Source: Acetobacteraceae bacterium B3987 (GTDB taxonomy: Bacteria > Pseudomonadota > Alphaproteobacteria > Acetobacterales > Acetobacteraceae). Taken from it: a DNA stretch of 64,000 nt. The first letter of the stretch is position 1; the number at the start of each line of letters is the position of its first letter. The DNA lies in assembly GCA_026537415.1 (NCBI GenBank), contig JAFNMF010000028.1, positions 1-64,000 on the forward strand, read 5' to 3'. The translations under genes and the position numbers were made by a program. The notes under the pieces are model-generated. The model worked only from the letters and a program-made list of their open reading frames with translations, was not told where the DNA came from and ran no database searches. Below, one piece after another: positions 27,046 through 36,419 of this stretch.

Positions 27046-27051
27046 ACTCCG

Positions 27052-27690
27052 TTACTCTGCCTTTCCCATCTCCTTACGGAAGCCCCGCAAGACCCAAACT
27101 CCAAGCCCTGCTGAAAGAAGTGCCAGCACGGCAGCAGCCAGCAACGCCCATCCGTGGCGAAGTTCTACACCCCTACCTGCCAGAAGAAAAACCAGATTCT
27201 GGGGCAATCCTCCCAGCATAGTCGCCAGTATGAACCGCCCCACTGCTAGGCCCGCCATCCCTGATGAAACCGAGACCAGCAGAGCCGACCCTACCGGCAA
27301 TAGCCTTGCACAAAGTACCATGCGAAAGGGAGCCCGCTGCCCCGCCAGAATGAACCACGGCACCGTTTCCATCTGCAATGGACGTTTCCATCGCCAAAGC
27401 CACCCCCAGCCATATCCCAACAGGGCACCGGCACCATAAGCCACACTGGCCTCAACAAGGCCAATACCCACCCCAAATCCCGCCCCCAACGCAAAGCAGA
27501 GTGCCTGCCGGGGCAGGCCAAAGGCGCAATACAGGACGGCCAAGGGCAGAACACGCAACGCCGCATAAGGCCGCCCGGCCCAATGCTGCATGAGTGCCAA
27601 TCCATGTTGAATGACTGGACTCTGCCATAACAACACGGGGCCACCCACCAGCACGAAAATCAAGAGAACCGAACGAAATACCGCGCGCAA
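27052..27690 (-). CDS. VTT-domain (TVP38/TMEM64-like) membrane protein
   Basis: 212-aa integral membrane protein of the DedA/TVP38 superfamily, with about five or six hydrophobic segments. Conserved features are the first TM pair, FALGAGFGVGIGLVEASVAYGAGALLGY, a re-entrant loop with LCARLLPVGS, and GGLPQNLVFLLAG. The family includes lipid scramblase-like or transporter proteins with unclear substrates. The start appears to be TTG at 27690, 14 bases after the Nudix stop, with no strong ribosome site; a CTG upstream or a later start is possible. The coupled Nudix gene may supply translation. Confidence 0.78.
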   Translation of the reverse strand: MRAVFRSVLLIFVLVGGPVLLWQSPVIQHGLALMQHWAGRPYAALRVLPLAVLYCAFGLPRQALCFALGAGFGVGIGLVEASVAYGAGALLGYGWGWLWRWKRPLQMETVPWFILAGQRAPFRMVLCARLLPVGSALLVSVSSGMAGLAVGRFILATMLGGLPQNLVFLLAGRGVELRHGWALLAAAVLALLSAGLGVWVLRGFRKEMGKAE

Positions 27691-27704
27691 CCAGACTGAA
27701 TCTT

Positions 27705-28280
27705 TCAGAGCAGACCCCGTACCTTTATCTGGGCATAGGCGGCTAGCGTGACCATGCAGGTCAGCTCACCATCAACGATCATACGGTCAAACTCGGCGAG
27801 CGAAATGTCTTTCACCTTCATGTCGGCCTCTGTCGCTTCCCGCTCTGCCTCCCCACGAACAAGATTCTTGGCAAGAAAGACATGGCCCATCTGGGTAGAA
27901 TAACCCGCCCCTTGATAGAGGGTACCTGCGTGAATCAACTCACCAGCCCGAAGGCCGGTTTCTTCCCTCAACTCCCCTAGAGCAAGCTCCGTGGCATCCG
28001 CATCAGGCCGTGTCTCCCACATGCCCATAGGAAACTCCCAAAGACGCTTACCCACCGGGTAGCGAAATTGCTGAACAAGTGTGATACGCCCATCCCCATG
28101 CACGGGCATGATAACGGCAAAGGTTCCCCGCTCCACAACGCCATACAGACCCTTTTTGCCACCGGGATGAATGATCCTGTCCTCCCGCACGGCTGTCCAA
28201 GGATTTTCGTACACCATCTCGGAAGAAAGAATCTGATAACCTGCTTCCTCGCAAGCCTTTCTAACGTCATCATCCATCAT
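27705..28280 (-). CDS. Nudix hydrolase, ADP-ribose pyrophosphatase-like
   Basis: 191-aa Nudix protein. The Nudix box reads from GMWETRPDADATELALGELREETGL. The catalytic EExG core is intact, although the canonical Arg of the REU motif is Gly (GEL). The N-terminal strands and VLVQQFRYPV-like segment (ITLVQQFRYPVGKRLWEFPMG) and GAGYSTQMGHVFLAKNL fit the ADP-ribose/GDP-mannose pyrophosphatase (NudF/NudK) group. The start at 28280 follows GGGGGAT; ATG 28277 is equally possible. It is divergent from the MFS gene across a 278-base spacer in which I see nothing definite. Confidence 0.88.
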   Translation of the reverse strand: MMDDDVRKACEEAGYQILSSEMVYENPWTAVREDRIIHPGGKKGLYGVVERGTFAVIMPVHGDGRITLVQQFRYPVGKRLWEFPMGMWETRPDADATELALGELREETGLRAGELIHAGTLYQGAGYSTQMGHVFLAKNLVRGEAEREATEADMKVKDISLAEFDRMIVDGELTCMVTLAAYAQIKVRGLL

Positions 28281-28558
28281 CAGCTTATCCCCCGTAATAA
28301 ATGGCTGGCCGTCATCATGGTTACATCTGCGTATCATGGAAGATGACGGAAAGTGAAACGCTTTGCTGTGCCTCGCCTACCAAGCAGCAAACCTACTGAC
28401 ACAGCTGCATGGCTGCCATTCACAACTATGCAAGCTGAGCAAACCATTGCCCCGTGACGGAACAGTTTTTCTCACCTATGGTCAGTAGTCATAACAGGCT
28501 GTGCCGGTTACAGAAACAGGCAGGCACGGCTGCAGAAAACTGTACAAGGGGACGCTCC

Positions 28559-29800
28559 ATGTCTGATGAAGACGCAACCTATACATGCTCGCCGACTATG
28601 CGAGTCATGCCTGTGGTCCTATTCAATCTTCTCGTCTATTTCGTCATCGGGCTGCCCAATGCTGTCATCGGTGCCCAGTTTGTCCATAATACGCTGGGTT
28701 TCACAACGGCCATCGCAGCCAGTACCATCTCCCTGCAATATATCGGCACGGCCATGGGGCGCATGATCGTCGGGCACCGCATTGACGTCTATGGCCCCAA
28801 AGCTGTGCTGCGCTACGGTCTCATTTTCTGCGCCATTTCCGGCCTGCTTGTGTGTCTTGCTGCTCTGATCCCTACCTTCATGGGGTTAAATGACACATCC
28901 CGTTATATTGCTCTGGGCATTGCCCTCATCAGCCGTCTTTTCATCGGCTGGTCAGAGAGCTGCACATCCACGTCCGTTACAGCGTGGAACCTGCGCCGTG
29001 TTGGTCAGGCTCACTCCTCTGTGGCCATTTCATGGAATGGCGTCACATCCTACGGCGGTATCGCCATTGGTGTAACCGTCGGTCAGCTCCTCAGCACGCT
29101 TCTGCCGAATATCCCGCTGCTGCCGGTTGGTTTTCTGGAAGTCGCTCTGGGTGTCGGCGGTTTCATTCTGCTAACCTTCTATAAAGCCATCAAGCCGCTG
29201 GCTGGCAAAGGCAAGCCGATGTCCTTCGGTCTCGCCGTCAAGAAGGTTCTGCCTTACGGTGCAGGTCTGGCTGCCGGTTCTGTCGGCTTCGGTACGGTCA
29301 ACAGCTTCCTCGCCCTGTACTACACGGAAAACCACTGGACAGGTCTGGGCATTGCCTTTGGTGTCTTCGCTGCCTGCTTCATCTTCATGCGTATCTTCGT
29401 CTCCGGTCAGATCGACAAACGTGGCGGTGTGCCAATCGCCTACATGTCTCTGGTGACAGAAGCCATCGCCATGCTCGTCTTCTGCTTGGTGCATAACAAC
29501 ACGGGCGGTCTTATCGGTGCAGCTCTGACAGGTGCCGGTTTCTCCCTGCTCTTCCCCGCTATGGGCACCATGGCCGTTAAAACCGATGGGCCGGAATATA
29601 ACGGTATCCTGATCGCTGCCTATTCCATCTTCACAGACCTGACCATTGTGGTGTCCAGCTGGTTCATGGGGAGCCTGCGTGACCATATGGGTTGGGGTAC
29701 CATGTTTGCCGTTGCTGGTATCCTGTGCGTCAGTGGTATTGCCTTCAGTGCCGCTTTCTCCCGCATTCCGGGCTGCGGCGTGCCAAAAGAGGCCAAATAA
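28559..29800 (+). CDS. YhhS-like MFS transporter
   Basis: 413-aa MFS protein, 12 helices. The N-terminal region (VVLFNLLVYFVIGLPNAVIG..., then FTTAIAASTISLQYIGTAMGR) and the loop motif DVYGPKAVLRYGL closely follow E. coli YhhS. The C-half has GAGFSLLFPAMGTMAVK. The substrate is unclear (YhhS is associated with arabinose or glyphosate efflux in E. coli). Codon use is dominated by GGT and CGT, unlike the other transporters here, which points to strong expression. The start at 28559 has AAGGGGA 9 bases upstream; an in-frame ATG 105 bases upstream is less likely. A terminator follows at 29875. Confidence 0.88.
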   Translation: MSDEDATYTCSPTMRVMPVVLFNLLVYFVIGLPNAVIGAQFVHNTLGFTTAIAASTISLQYIGTAMGRMIVGHRIDVYGPKAVLRYGLIFCAISGLLVCLAALIPTFMGLNDTSRYIALGIALISRLFIGWSESCTSTSVTAWNLRRVGQAHSSVAISWNGVTSYGGIAIGVTVGQLLSTLLPNIPLLPVGFLEVALGVGGFILLTFYKAIKPLAGKGKPMSFGLAVKKVLPYGAGLAAGSVGFGTVNSFLALYYTENHWTGLGIAFGVFAACFIFMRIFVSGQIDKRGGVPIAYMSLVTEAIAMLVFCLVHNNTGGLIGAALTGAGFSLLFPAMGTMAVKTDGPEYNGILIAAYSIFTDLTIVVSSWFMGSLRDHMGWGTMFAVAGILCVSGIAFSAAFSRIPGCGVPKEAK

Positions 29801-29874
29801 CAGACAGCCTCTATCGCAGGGGGGTGAGGGATATCAAATATCTTCCTCTCCCCTGCGGGACTGTTCTTTCTTCA

Positions 29875-29908
29875 AAATGCCGGGCATGATTTGCCCGGCA
29901 TTTTTTCT
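29875..29908 (+). terminator. Rho-independent terminator after the MFS gene
   Basis: 12-bp stem AAATGCCGGGCA (29875-29886) / TGCCCGGCATTT (29892-29903) with a 5-base loop, followed by a T run. It lies between the MFS stop and the LOG gene, which starts only 22 bases later. Confidence 0.88.
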
Positions 29909-29929
29909 GTTCAGAGGAGGTAGCCAGCC

Positions 29930-30484
29930 ATGACCATCCGTTCCTGTTCCGTTTTCTGTGGCTCCCGCCCCGGGCACAACCCTGCTCATATGCAGACAGC
30001 CCGTGCCCTTGGCTCCGCTTTAGGAGAAGCAGGCATCATGCTGATTTATGGTGGTGGCAAGGCTGGACTGATGGGGGCCGTGGCTGACGCCACCTTACGG
30101 GCAGGTGGTACGGTGAAAGGCATCATTCCCCGCTTTCTGGAAGCACGAGAGACCCTGCATGAAGGCGTCACGGACCTTGAAGTGACAGAAGACATGCCCA
30201 GCCGCAAAGCCAGACTCTTTGAAGAAGCCGATGCTTATATCATTCTGCCTGGCGGCTTCGGCACCTTTGATGAATTCATGGAAGTTCTCGTAAACCGCCA
30301 GCTAGGGCTAAGCCACCGGCCCATCATCATCCTCAATACGGATGGCTGGGCCAATCCCCTCCTCGCCTTGCTAGCAGCCACGCAGGAACAGGGCTTTGCC
30401 GATAAAGGGGCACAAACTCTCTATGAGGTCGTAAATGACGTCGCAGACGTCATGCTGCGCCTGAAGAAACCTTCACCCGTCTGA
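29930..30484 (+). CDS. LOG family protein (nucleoside 5'-monophosphate phosphoribohydrolase-like)
   Basis: 184-aa LOG/TIGR00730 protein. The catalytic signature [12 protein letters not shown] (PGGxGTxxE) is intact, with preceding [21 protein letters not shown]. Plant LOG proteins release cytokinin bases from nucleotides; bacterial members hydrolyse AMP or similar nucleotides. The N-terminal nucleotide-binding part [11 protein letters not shown] and [12 protein letters not shown] are typical. Its ribosome site GAGGAGG precedes the ATG. Its 3' end overlaps the convergent murA by 35 bases. Confidence 0.9.
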   Translation: MTIRSCSVFCGSRPGHNPAHMQTARALGSALGEAGIMLIYGGGKAGLMGAVADATLRAGGTVKGIIPRFLEARETLHEGVTDLEVTEDMPSRKARLFEEADAYIILPGGFGTFDEFMEVLVNRQLGLSHRPIIILNTDGWANPLLALLAATQEQGFADKGAQTLYEVVNDVADVMLRLKKPSPV

Positions 30485-31724
30485 TCTTCGCCCCACAGGC
30501 AGACAGTTTCTTTTCCACATGCTCATAACCACGGTCGAGGTGATAAACACGGCTAAGCTCAGTCTCTCCCTCGGCCACAAGGCCTGCCAGAATCAGCGAG
30601 AAAGACGCTCTCAAATCCGTTGCCATCACCTTGGCACCGGAAAGACGTTCCACACCACGGATCACGGCTGAACGCCCCTGAATGGCAATATTTGCCCCCA
30701 TGCGGTTCAGCTCTGGCACATGCATGAAACGATTCTCGAAAATCGTTTCTGTAATCATGGAGGCCCCATCCGCTACAGAAAGCATAGCCATGAACTGCGC
30801 CTGCATATCTGTCGGGAAACCGGGATAAGGCTCTGTCGTCAAGTCAATCCCACGCAGCTTCCCATCACTCTGAACACGCAGGCCATCGGCCTCTTCCTCA
30901 ACCTCAACGCCCGCCTGCCGAAGGGCATAAATGACAGCTTCCTGATCGGCCATTCGTCCGCCCTCAAGAAGGACATCACCACCAGCCATGCCCACGGCAC
31001 ACGCATAGGTGCCACATTCGATCCGGTCTGGCATGACGGAATAATTAGCACCATGTAACTGATCGACACCTTCCACTGTGATGGTGCCAGAATGGGCTCC
31101 ACTAATCCGCGCCCCCATAGCATTCAGACAATTGGCAAGGTCCAGAATCTCCGGCTCTCTGGCAGCATTGACAATTTCTGTCGTTCCGTGAGCCAGCGTT
31201 GCAGCCATGAGGACATTCTCGGTAGCTCCGACACTGGGGAATGGCAGTACGACCCGCCCCCCCTTCAAGCCATTGGGGGCACGGGCATTGATATAACCAC
31301 CTTCCAGCGTGATCTCGGCTCCCAACGCCTCCAATCCTTTAAGATGAAGGTCTACCGGGCGGGTTCCAATAGCGCATCCACCCGGCAGAGAAACACGGGC
31401 TTCTCCCATGCGGGCCAACAACGGTCCCAAAACCAGAATGGAAGCCCGCATCCGGGATACGATGTCATACGGGGCTTCTATGGAGCTGATAGTCCCGCCA
31501 AGACTGAGCTGACGGGAGCCATCAAGTTCCTTCACATCATAACCAAGCTGCCCGAGCAGGGTCCGCATAGTGCGGATATCAGCAATATCGGGGACATTGG
31601 AGAGAATCAGCGGCCCTTCAGAAAGCAAGGCAGCGACCATCAGTTTCAGGCCCGAATTCTTGGCCCCACCAACAGAAATACGCCCCTCGAGACGGCGGCC
31701 ACCTTCGATCAGGAAATAATCCAT
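30450..31724 (-). CDS. murA: UDP-N-acetylglucosamine 1-carboxyvinyltransferase
   Basis: 424-aa MurA: transfers enolpyruvyl from PEP to UDP-GlcNAc, the first committed step of peptidoglycan synthesis (cytoplasm). Catalytic Cys117 lies in [10 protein letters not shown] (Cys115 in E. coli), the residue targeted by fosfomycin. The Lys22/Asn23-type pair GGAKNSGLK lies at 19-27. The full family length is present. The 3' end overlaps the convergent LOG gene (30450-30484). dcd starts upstream on the same strand with a 63-base gap. Confidence 0.97.
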   Translation of the reverse strand: MDYFLIEGGRRLEGRISVGGAKNSGLKLMVAALLSEGPLILSNVPDIADIRTMRTLLGQLGYDVKELDGSRQLSLGGTISSIEAPYDIVSRMRASILVLGPLLARMGEARVSLPGGCAIGTRPVDLHLKGLEALGAEITLEGGYINARAPNGLKGGRVVLPFPSVGATENVLMAATLAHGTTEIVNAAREPEILDLANCLNAMGARISGAHSGTITVEGVDQLHGANYSVMPDRIECGTYACAVGMAGGDVLLEGGRMADQEAVIYALRQAGVEVEEEADGLRVQSDGKLRGIDLTTEPYPGFPTDMQAQFMAMLSVADGASMITETIFENRFMHVPELNRMGANIAIQGRSAVIRGVERLSGAKVMATDLRASFSLILAGLVAEGETELSRVYHLDRGYEHVEKKLSACGAKIRRVKVSSGAA

Positions 31725-31787
31725 CTGCTTCTCTCCATCCTCATCCCGCCATCCCAGACCGGATGGAACTTTCTGATTTTCTGAAAC

Positions 31788-32339
31788 TTAAAGCCGTGGG
31801 GGTGTTACACCAGACTGACGCATATATTTCCCAGCACGGTCGGCATAGCTGACCTCACAAGGGCTTGCCCCTTGGAAAAACAGGAACTGGCAAATTCCCT
31901 CATTGGCATAGATACGAGCTGGCAGCGGGGTAGTGTTGCTGATCTCAATCGTCACCTGCCCTTCCCATTCTGGTTCCAGCGGTGTGACATTGACGATAAT
32001 GCCACAGCGGGCATAGGTGGACTTACCAAGACAGACGACCAGCGTATCACGAGGGATACGGAAATATTCCACCGTATGCGCCAACGCAAAGCTGTTGGGT
32101 GGAATGATGATGTCGCCACGGCGGGTCACAAAACTGTCGGCAGAGAAGTTCTTGGGGTCCACCACAGCACTGTCCACATCTGTAAAAATGTGAAACTCAT
32201 CAGCAACACGGGCATCATACCCATAGGAGGAAAGCCCGTAAGAAATAACCTTCTCACGCTTCTGTGCCTCAACAAACGGCTCTATCATGCCGTGTTCCTG
32301 CGCCATTTGGCGTATCCAGTGGTCAGGCATGATCGACAT
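31788..32339 (-). CDS. dcd: dCTP deaminase
   Basis: 183-aa dCTP deaminase: dCTP to dUTP + NH3, supplying dUTP for thymidylate synthesis. Recognisable features are [45 protein letters not shown] (with the catalytic-region serine and arginine) and [32 protein letters not shown]. It matches the E. coli Dcd length (193) closely. GGGAG precedes the ATG. It is on the same strand as murA. Confidence 0.96.
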   Translation of the reverse strand: MSIMPDHWIRQMAQEHGMIEPFVEAQKREKVISYGLSSYGYDARVADEFHIFTDVDSAVVDPKNFSADSFVTRRGDIIIPPNSFALAHTVEYFRIPRDTLVVCLGKSTYARCGIIVNVTPLEPEWEGQVTIEISNTTPLPARIYANEGICQFLFFQGASPCEVSYADRAGKYMRQSGVTPPRL

Positions 32340-32491
32340 AGCCGCTCTCCCTTATGGATGATGCTCTTTCTGAACCAATAAAAACCCGCCATAAACAAGC
32401 CCGCCCTAAAAAGCAGGCTGTGTCTATCAGGCCAACCCTGTCATATCATCTGTCTGCGTCAGAGCAAAGCAGGGTACGAATGAGACCGAAA

Positions 32492-33481
32492 TCAGTTCCC
32501 TGATGAACTACGAATAACCAGATCGGACATGCTGGGCCTGCGGCGACGCTTCCGTTCCAGAGGTGTCTCACGCACTGCACCACCTCGCAGGGTACGACGG
32601 AAACGAGGCCAACGGGGTTTCACCTCACTGGCCAACACGCCAGCCACAATGAAGCCCGCCCCAACCAACGTGCTTGTTGTCAGGACATCACCCGTACACC
32701 AGCCAACCAACCCGCCCCAGATGGGTTCACTGGAATAAATGATCGTCGCCTTGGTGGGGGACACCGTCTTCTGCGCCCAGTTGAGTACCAGCTGGGTAGC
32801 GGCACTCACCACACCCATCACCAACGCACAGCCCATCCAGCCCCAGCTAAATGGCGGAATATGCTCCCCCATGACCGGCATGGCACAGAACGCAAAAAGC
32901 CCCCCTGCCACAAGCTGCACGAACGCCATACGGCGGCTATCTGTCTGAAGGGCGAACAACCCAACACATATGATTTCGAACGCATAGGAGAACGTGCCCA
33001 GCAGGGTCAGGCCATCCCCTGTACTCATGGTCAGGCCGCTCTTCCACGGTTCGGCCAGAAGCACCAGCCCCACAAATGCAAGAAAAATACCTGCTATCCC
33101 GCTCTTGCTGGGGGCCTTACGCAGAATGATCCACTGAAGCAGCGGAACCAGCGGGACATAAAGGGCCGTCAGAAAAGCAGAGCGGCTGCTGGTAATCGTC
33201 ATCAGTCCGATCGTTTGGCAGATATAGCCAAAAGCCAGCACAACACCGATCAATCCGCCGCGCCAGATTTCAGCACGAGGGATACCCGCCATGATGCGCT
33301 TACGCCCGACAAAGCAGACGACGAATAAGGCAGCGATGAGAAAACGAACCCCGATGAAGAACAGAGGGCCACTCGTCTTCAACGCCATCTGGATGATGTA
33401 ATAGGTTCCCCCCCACAGCACCGTAATGATGCCAAGGGCGACTTCCTGCCGTGATGGCAGAGGCAGACGTGGTCTGATCAC
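32492..33481 (-). CDS. DMT-superfamily EamA transporter
   Basis: 329-aa membrane protein with two EamA repeats (10 helices). The first repeat begins GIITVLWGGTYYIIQMALK; the second includes ATIIYSSEPIWGGLVGW. The C-terminal tail is basic (RKRRRRPSM). Such proteins export metabolites (amino acids or drugs); the substrate is unknown. The start is GTG at 33481, directly after the stop of the 59-aa ORF, with AAGAGGA 8 bases upstream inside that ORF. Confidence 0.88.
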   Translation of the reverse strand: MIRPRLPLPSRQEVALGIITVLWGGTYYIIQMALKTSGPLFFIGVRFLIAALFVVCFVGRKRIMAGIPRAEIWRGGLIGVVLAFGYICQTIGLMTITSSRSAFLTALYVPLVPLLQWIILRKAPSKSGIAGIFLAFVGLVLLAEPWKSGLTMSTGDGLTLLGTFSYAFEIICVGLFALQTDSRRMAFVQLVAGGLFAFCAMPVMGEHIPPFSWGWMGCALVMGVVSAATQLVLNWAQKTVSPTKATIIYSSEPIWGGLVGWCTGDVLTTSTLVGAGFIVAGVLASEVKPRWPRFRRTLRGGAVRETPLERKRRRRPSMSDLVIRSSSGN

Positions 33482-33661
33482 TCAGCGATCCTCTTGGCTG
33501 GCGGCGGATACCGTCATGCGGTCAGTCCCTGTTGGGCGGCTACGCTGCTGCTGTTTGCGCCGCAGAAGATTAGCTCTCAAAGCCTGCGCCTCCCGCAACT
33601 GACGCTCCTGCCGTGCCGTCATAGGGGTTTCGCTAGTCTTCCGCTCCTGTTCAGACTTCAT
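33482..33661 (-). CDS. Short basic protein of unknown function
   Basis: 59-aa ORF beginning ATG at 33661 inside the stop of the GT4 glycosyltransferase gene (ATGA, overlap 4 bases) and ending directly against the GTG start of the EamA gene. It is rich in Arg/Gln/Glu and predicted to be helical (SEQERKTSETPMTARQERQ, then LREAQALRANLLRRKQQQ). Its perfect fit between two genes, with stop-start contacts at both sides, is the main evidence that it is translated. There is no recognised domain and no membrane segment. Confidence 0.55.
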   Translation of the reverse strand: MKSEQERKTSETPMTARQERQLREAQALRANLLRRKQQQRSRPTGTDRMTVSAASQEDR

Positions 33662-34863
33662 GAGCCTGCATCCCTTTCCTCATGAAAGCGCACAAACATA
33701 TCCCGCAATCCGGTAGAAAGCAGTTCATCATAAACACCCAATGTTGCCCGCTGCATGTGCTGCTTCGTGTAGCGGGCAAGGGCATAAGCGCGTATCTCGT
33801 CCTGCCGCTCTGCCATAAGTTCCGGTGGCACGTCCAGCACTTCCCTCAAGGCACCAGCGAGTGCCCTATAATCACCCGCCGGAACAAGCGTCCCACTTTC
33901 ACCATGCTGTATAGTTTCCTTCAACCCGCCACGGGCCGAACCGATGACCCAACAGCCCATCATCTGGGCTTCCACTGGGACCCGTCCGAATGGCTCGGGA
34001 CGCAGGGAGGGAACCGTTACAACATGGGCCAGCCTGTAAGCGGCCGCCATGTCCTGACACACTCCGGCAAAACGCAGACGATTCGCAATGCCACGCTCTT
34101 CGGCCATCCTGTGTAGCATCTGGGTATAACTATTATCCTCTCCCGGCCCCACCATGACACAGACCCAGTCCAGCCTCGGATGATGAGTGGCCAGATACCC
34201 CAGAGCCTCAATCAGACATTCCTGCCCTTTCCAACGTGTCATACGACCGGGCATAAGAATGATGCGGCTTTCTTCGCCAATCCGCCACCGCTCTAATAGA
34301 GTCTGCATCTGGAGGCCCCTCACAGCCTCGGGCGAAAATACCGCCGGGTCACTGCCACGAGGGATGATGCGCAACCGCTCTTCCCCGACCCGATAATCCT
34401 GCCGTAGCCTTTCCCCGATATGTTCGGACACGGCTATAACACGCTGTCCCCGCACCAGACCGGAATTATAAAGCTTCTTGAGCCAGAAACGTGTCTTATG
34501 GTCTCCATGCCATGTCGTCACCAACGGCACTTTTTCCCAACGACACGCCACAGAGGCCACAAGAGCCGGATAGCGGGAACGGGCATGAACAAGGCTGACA
34601 CCTTCTTGCCGGATGAGCCGCTGCACGGCTCTCACCCGGCTGAAGAAGTACCAAGGAGAGACCTTCTTACGGAATTCCAGCTCCACATGCTCACCACCGA
34701 CATAACGCAGGCGGGAAACCAGCGAGCCACTCTCTGCTGCCACCAAAGCCCGCCCACCGGCCTGATGAATGGCCTCAGCCATGTCGATCGCTCCACGCTC
34801 CAACCCGCCAACACCCAGTGCCGGCAGAATCTGAAGGATCACCGGTTTCTGCTTCATCGCCAT
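33658..34863 (-). CDS. GT4-family glycosyltransferase
   Basis: 401-aa GT-B glycosyltransferase. The N-terminal donor-independent domain begins ILQILPALGVGGLERGAIDMAEAI, typical for LPS or capsule GT4 enzymes. The C-terminal domain has IILMPGRMTRWKGQECLIEAL and the nucleotide-sugar-binding motif region EPFGRVPVEAQMMG. It probably works in LPS core or exopolysaccharide assembly on the cytoplasmic face. The ATG at 34863 or 34857 is the start. Its stop overlaps the following 59-aa ORF. The lipoprotein gene ends 34 bases upstream of it on the same strand. Confidence 0.9.
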   Translation of the reverse strand: MAMKQKPVILQILPALGVGGLERGAIDMAEAIHQAGGRALVAAESGSLVSRLRYVGGEHVELEFRKKVSPWYFFSRVRAVQRLIRQEGVSLVHARSRYPALVASVACRWEKVPLVTTWHGDHKTRFWLKKLYNSGLVRGQRVIAVSEHIGERLRQDYRVGEERLRIIPRGSDPAVFSPEAVRGLQMQTLLERWRIGEESRIILMPGRMTRWKGQECLIEALGYLATHHPRLDWVCVMVGPGEDNSYTQMLHRMAEERGIANRLRFAGVCQDMAAAYRLAHVVTVPSLRPEPFGRVPVEAQMMGCWVIGSARGGLKETIQHGESGTLVPAGDYRALAGALREVLDVPPELMAERQDEIRAYALARYTKQHMQRATLGVYDELLSTGLRDMFVRFHEERDAGS

Positions 34864-34897
34864 TTTTCCGCTATATCCACACCCATCCAGCGTTCAG

Positions 34898-36151
34898 TCA
34901 TCCTGCCGGAATTGTCACAACGGCCCCGCCACTATGACTGGTCGCCGCAAGATTACTCAGTACCTGAACCATGGTAAAAGCTTCCTTGCTGCGGAAATCC
35001 GTATCGGAAATCCAATACCAGCATTTCTTGTAAAAAACGGAAACATAACTTTCATCTGGCGCACTGGCACCAGAATGAATGGCCACTTCGGGGCGGCTCT
35101 CAATACCAACCTGCCCGATAGTTGGCAGCGTCCGGCCAGAACGAACATCCCTTTCTGGCACGTCCATTTCATAGGAAAGTTGGGTCAGCATTGCTAACAT
35201 GGAACGTGTGAGAATGGCAATTTGCCCCTGTTTCTTGGGGTAAGGCCCATAAACAATTTCTGCCTCTGCCGCATTGGGGTCCAGATGCAGAAGGCGGCGC
35301 ACCTCCCCCTGAATGGCCTGAAGATTACTATCTGCCGTTGTCGTCAGCACAAGATAGATATGCTCGCCAGATGGCCCTCCAGAGCCATTCCCATTCGCAC
35401 CAGACCCAGCATTACCATTCCCCTGACCATTACTGCCGCCGCCTGATTTTCCCCCTTTACCCAAAGTAGATGGGTCATCCGTAGCAATACGGACCGTCAT
35501 CGCTCCAGCAAGCTGTAGCTGACGAAGATCGTGCAGCAAAAGATAGAAGCGCACGGACCCACCCCCGAAAGGCCCCACGCCACGAACATTAGAAAGGCCA
35601 TCAATGGACTGAGCCGTCAGCCGTAGCAGGGTATCAATGGCCATCCCACCCAGACTAAGCGGCATGATAGCTGTGGGAGAAATGGGCCGGACCACATTCT
35701 CGGCATATTGCTCGCCTGTCAGAGGCTGGTAGGTGATGGTCGGATTTTCCGCCTGAGACAATGTACCGCTACCAAAGAGATAATTGCTTACAGCAGAGGC
35801 AGGATAACCATAATAACCCCCTGAAAAACTACGGGAAAAATTATAGCCCGCAATAACCTGTGTCGTATCCAGAAACGCCGGGGGCTCACCATAGCGCAAG
35901 CGAACAATGTTCAGCAGCATCTCACGCTTCTGCACCTCCCCCAACGCCCGAGAATAGGCAAGCTGGTCATTCTGAAGATGCTCCGGCCCTATGGGCTGAC
36001 ACCCTCCCAGCAGCAGAAAAATGGCAGACAGCAGAGTAAAAGCCGGAAGCCGGAACAAAACCTGCCCCCGTCCTAGCTTGGAAAACGGGGGGAGCGGATA
36101 GCCCGCCTTGCGGAACAGGGAAAAAAGACAAGACAGAAGGCGGGCTCCCAT
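34898..36151 (-). CDS. Putative lipoprotein of unknown function
   Basis: 417-aa protein. The hydrophobic signal and lipobox LLGGC place the lipidated Cys at residue 51 of the longest frame. The long basic leader suggests the true start is lower, for example TTG at 36058, which gives a 19-residue signal (MFRLPAFTLL...LLGGC). A family-specific start of the mature domain is REMLLNIVRLRYGEPPAFLD. A Gly/Ser/Asn-rich linker of about 35 residues lies near 235-272 of the 417-aa frame. I recall similar hypothetical proteins in other Proteobacteria, but no function. It faces the GT4 gene, so an envelope role is plausible. Confidence 0.7.
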   Translation of the reverse strand: MGARLLSCLFSLFRKAGYPLPPFSKLGRGQVLFRLPAFTLLSAIFLLLGGCQPIGPEHLQNDQLAYSRALGEVQKREMLLNIVRLRYGEPPAFLDTTQVIAGYNFSRSFSGGYYGYPASAVSNYLFGSGTLSQAENPTITYQPLTGEQYAENVVRPISPTAIMPLSLGGMAIDTLLRLTAQSIDGLSNVRGVGPFGGGSVRFYLLLHDLRQLQLAGAMTVRIATDDPSTLGKGGKSGGGSNGQGNGNAGSGANGNGSGGPSGEHIYLVLTTTADSNLQAIQGEVRRLLHLDPNAAEAEIVYGPYPKKQGQIAILTRSMLAMLTQLSYEMDVPERDVRSGRTLPTIGQVGIESRPEVAIHSGASAPDESYVSVFYKKCWYWISDTDFRSKEAFTMVQVLSNLAATSHSGGAVVTIPAG

Positions 36152-36275
36152 GAAAAACGCCGGTTGCAGAACGGTGGAAAGACCTTACCTTAAAAAAGAG
36201 GTCCTGACCAAAAATAAACACCTCACAGCACTGAACAGCACTGACAGAAATTAGTAAATCTTTTCCATCCATTCC

Positions 36276-36304
36276 CTTGAAACCGTAAGTTCCTCTCCCC
36301 AAAT
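36276..36304 (+). promoter_or_regulatory. Sigma-32 (heat-shock) promoter of dnaK
   Basis: CTTGAAA (36276-36282), a 14-base spacer, then CCCCAAAT (36297-36304) matches the RpoH consensus (CTTGAA ... CCCCATnT) well. Transcription would start near 36312, leaving about 110 bases of leader before the dnaK ATG at 36420. Confidence 0.72.
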
Positions 36305-36419
36305 CGAAGGACAAGGGGAGCGGCCAACCCTGCACCCCAAACATGATAACGTCACAATAGGGTTTCCCTATGATGCCTTGAGGGGGTCGTGGGAAGCCGC
36401 TGAAGAGGGACAGATATCC

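Noticed and set aside
28559-29800. Oxalate/formate antiporter assignment
   Set aside because: The protein looks superficially like that group, but the N-terminal and loop motifs follow YhhS much better.
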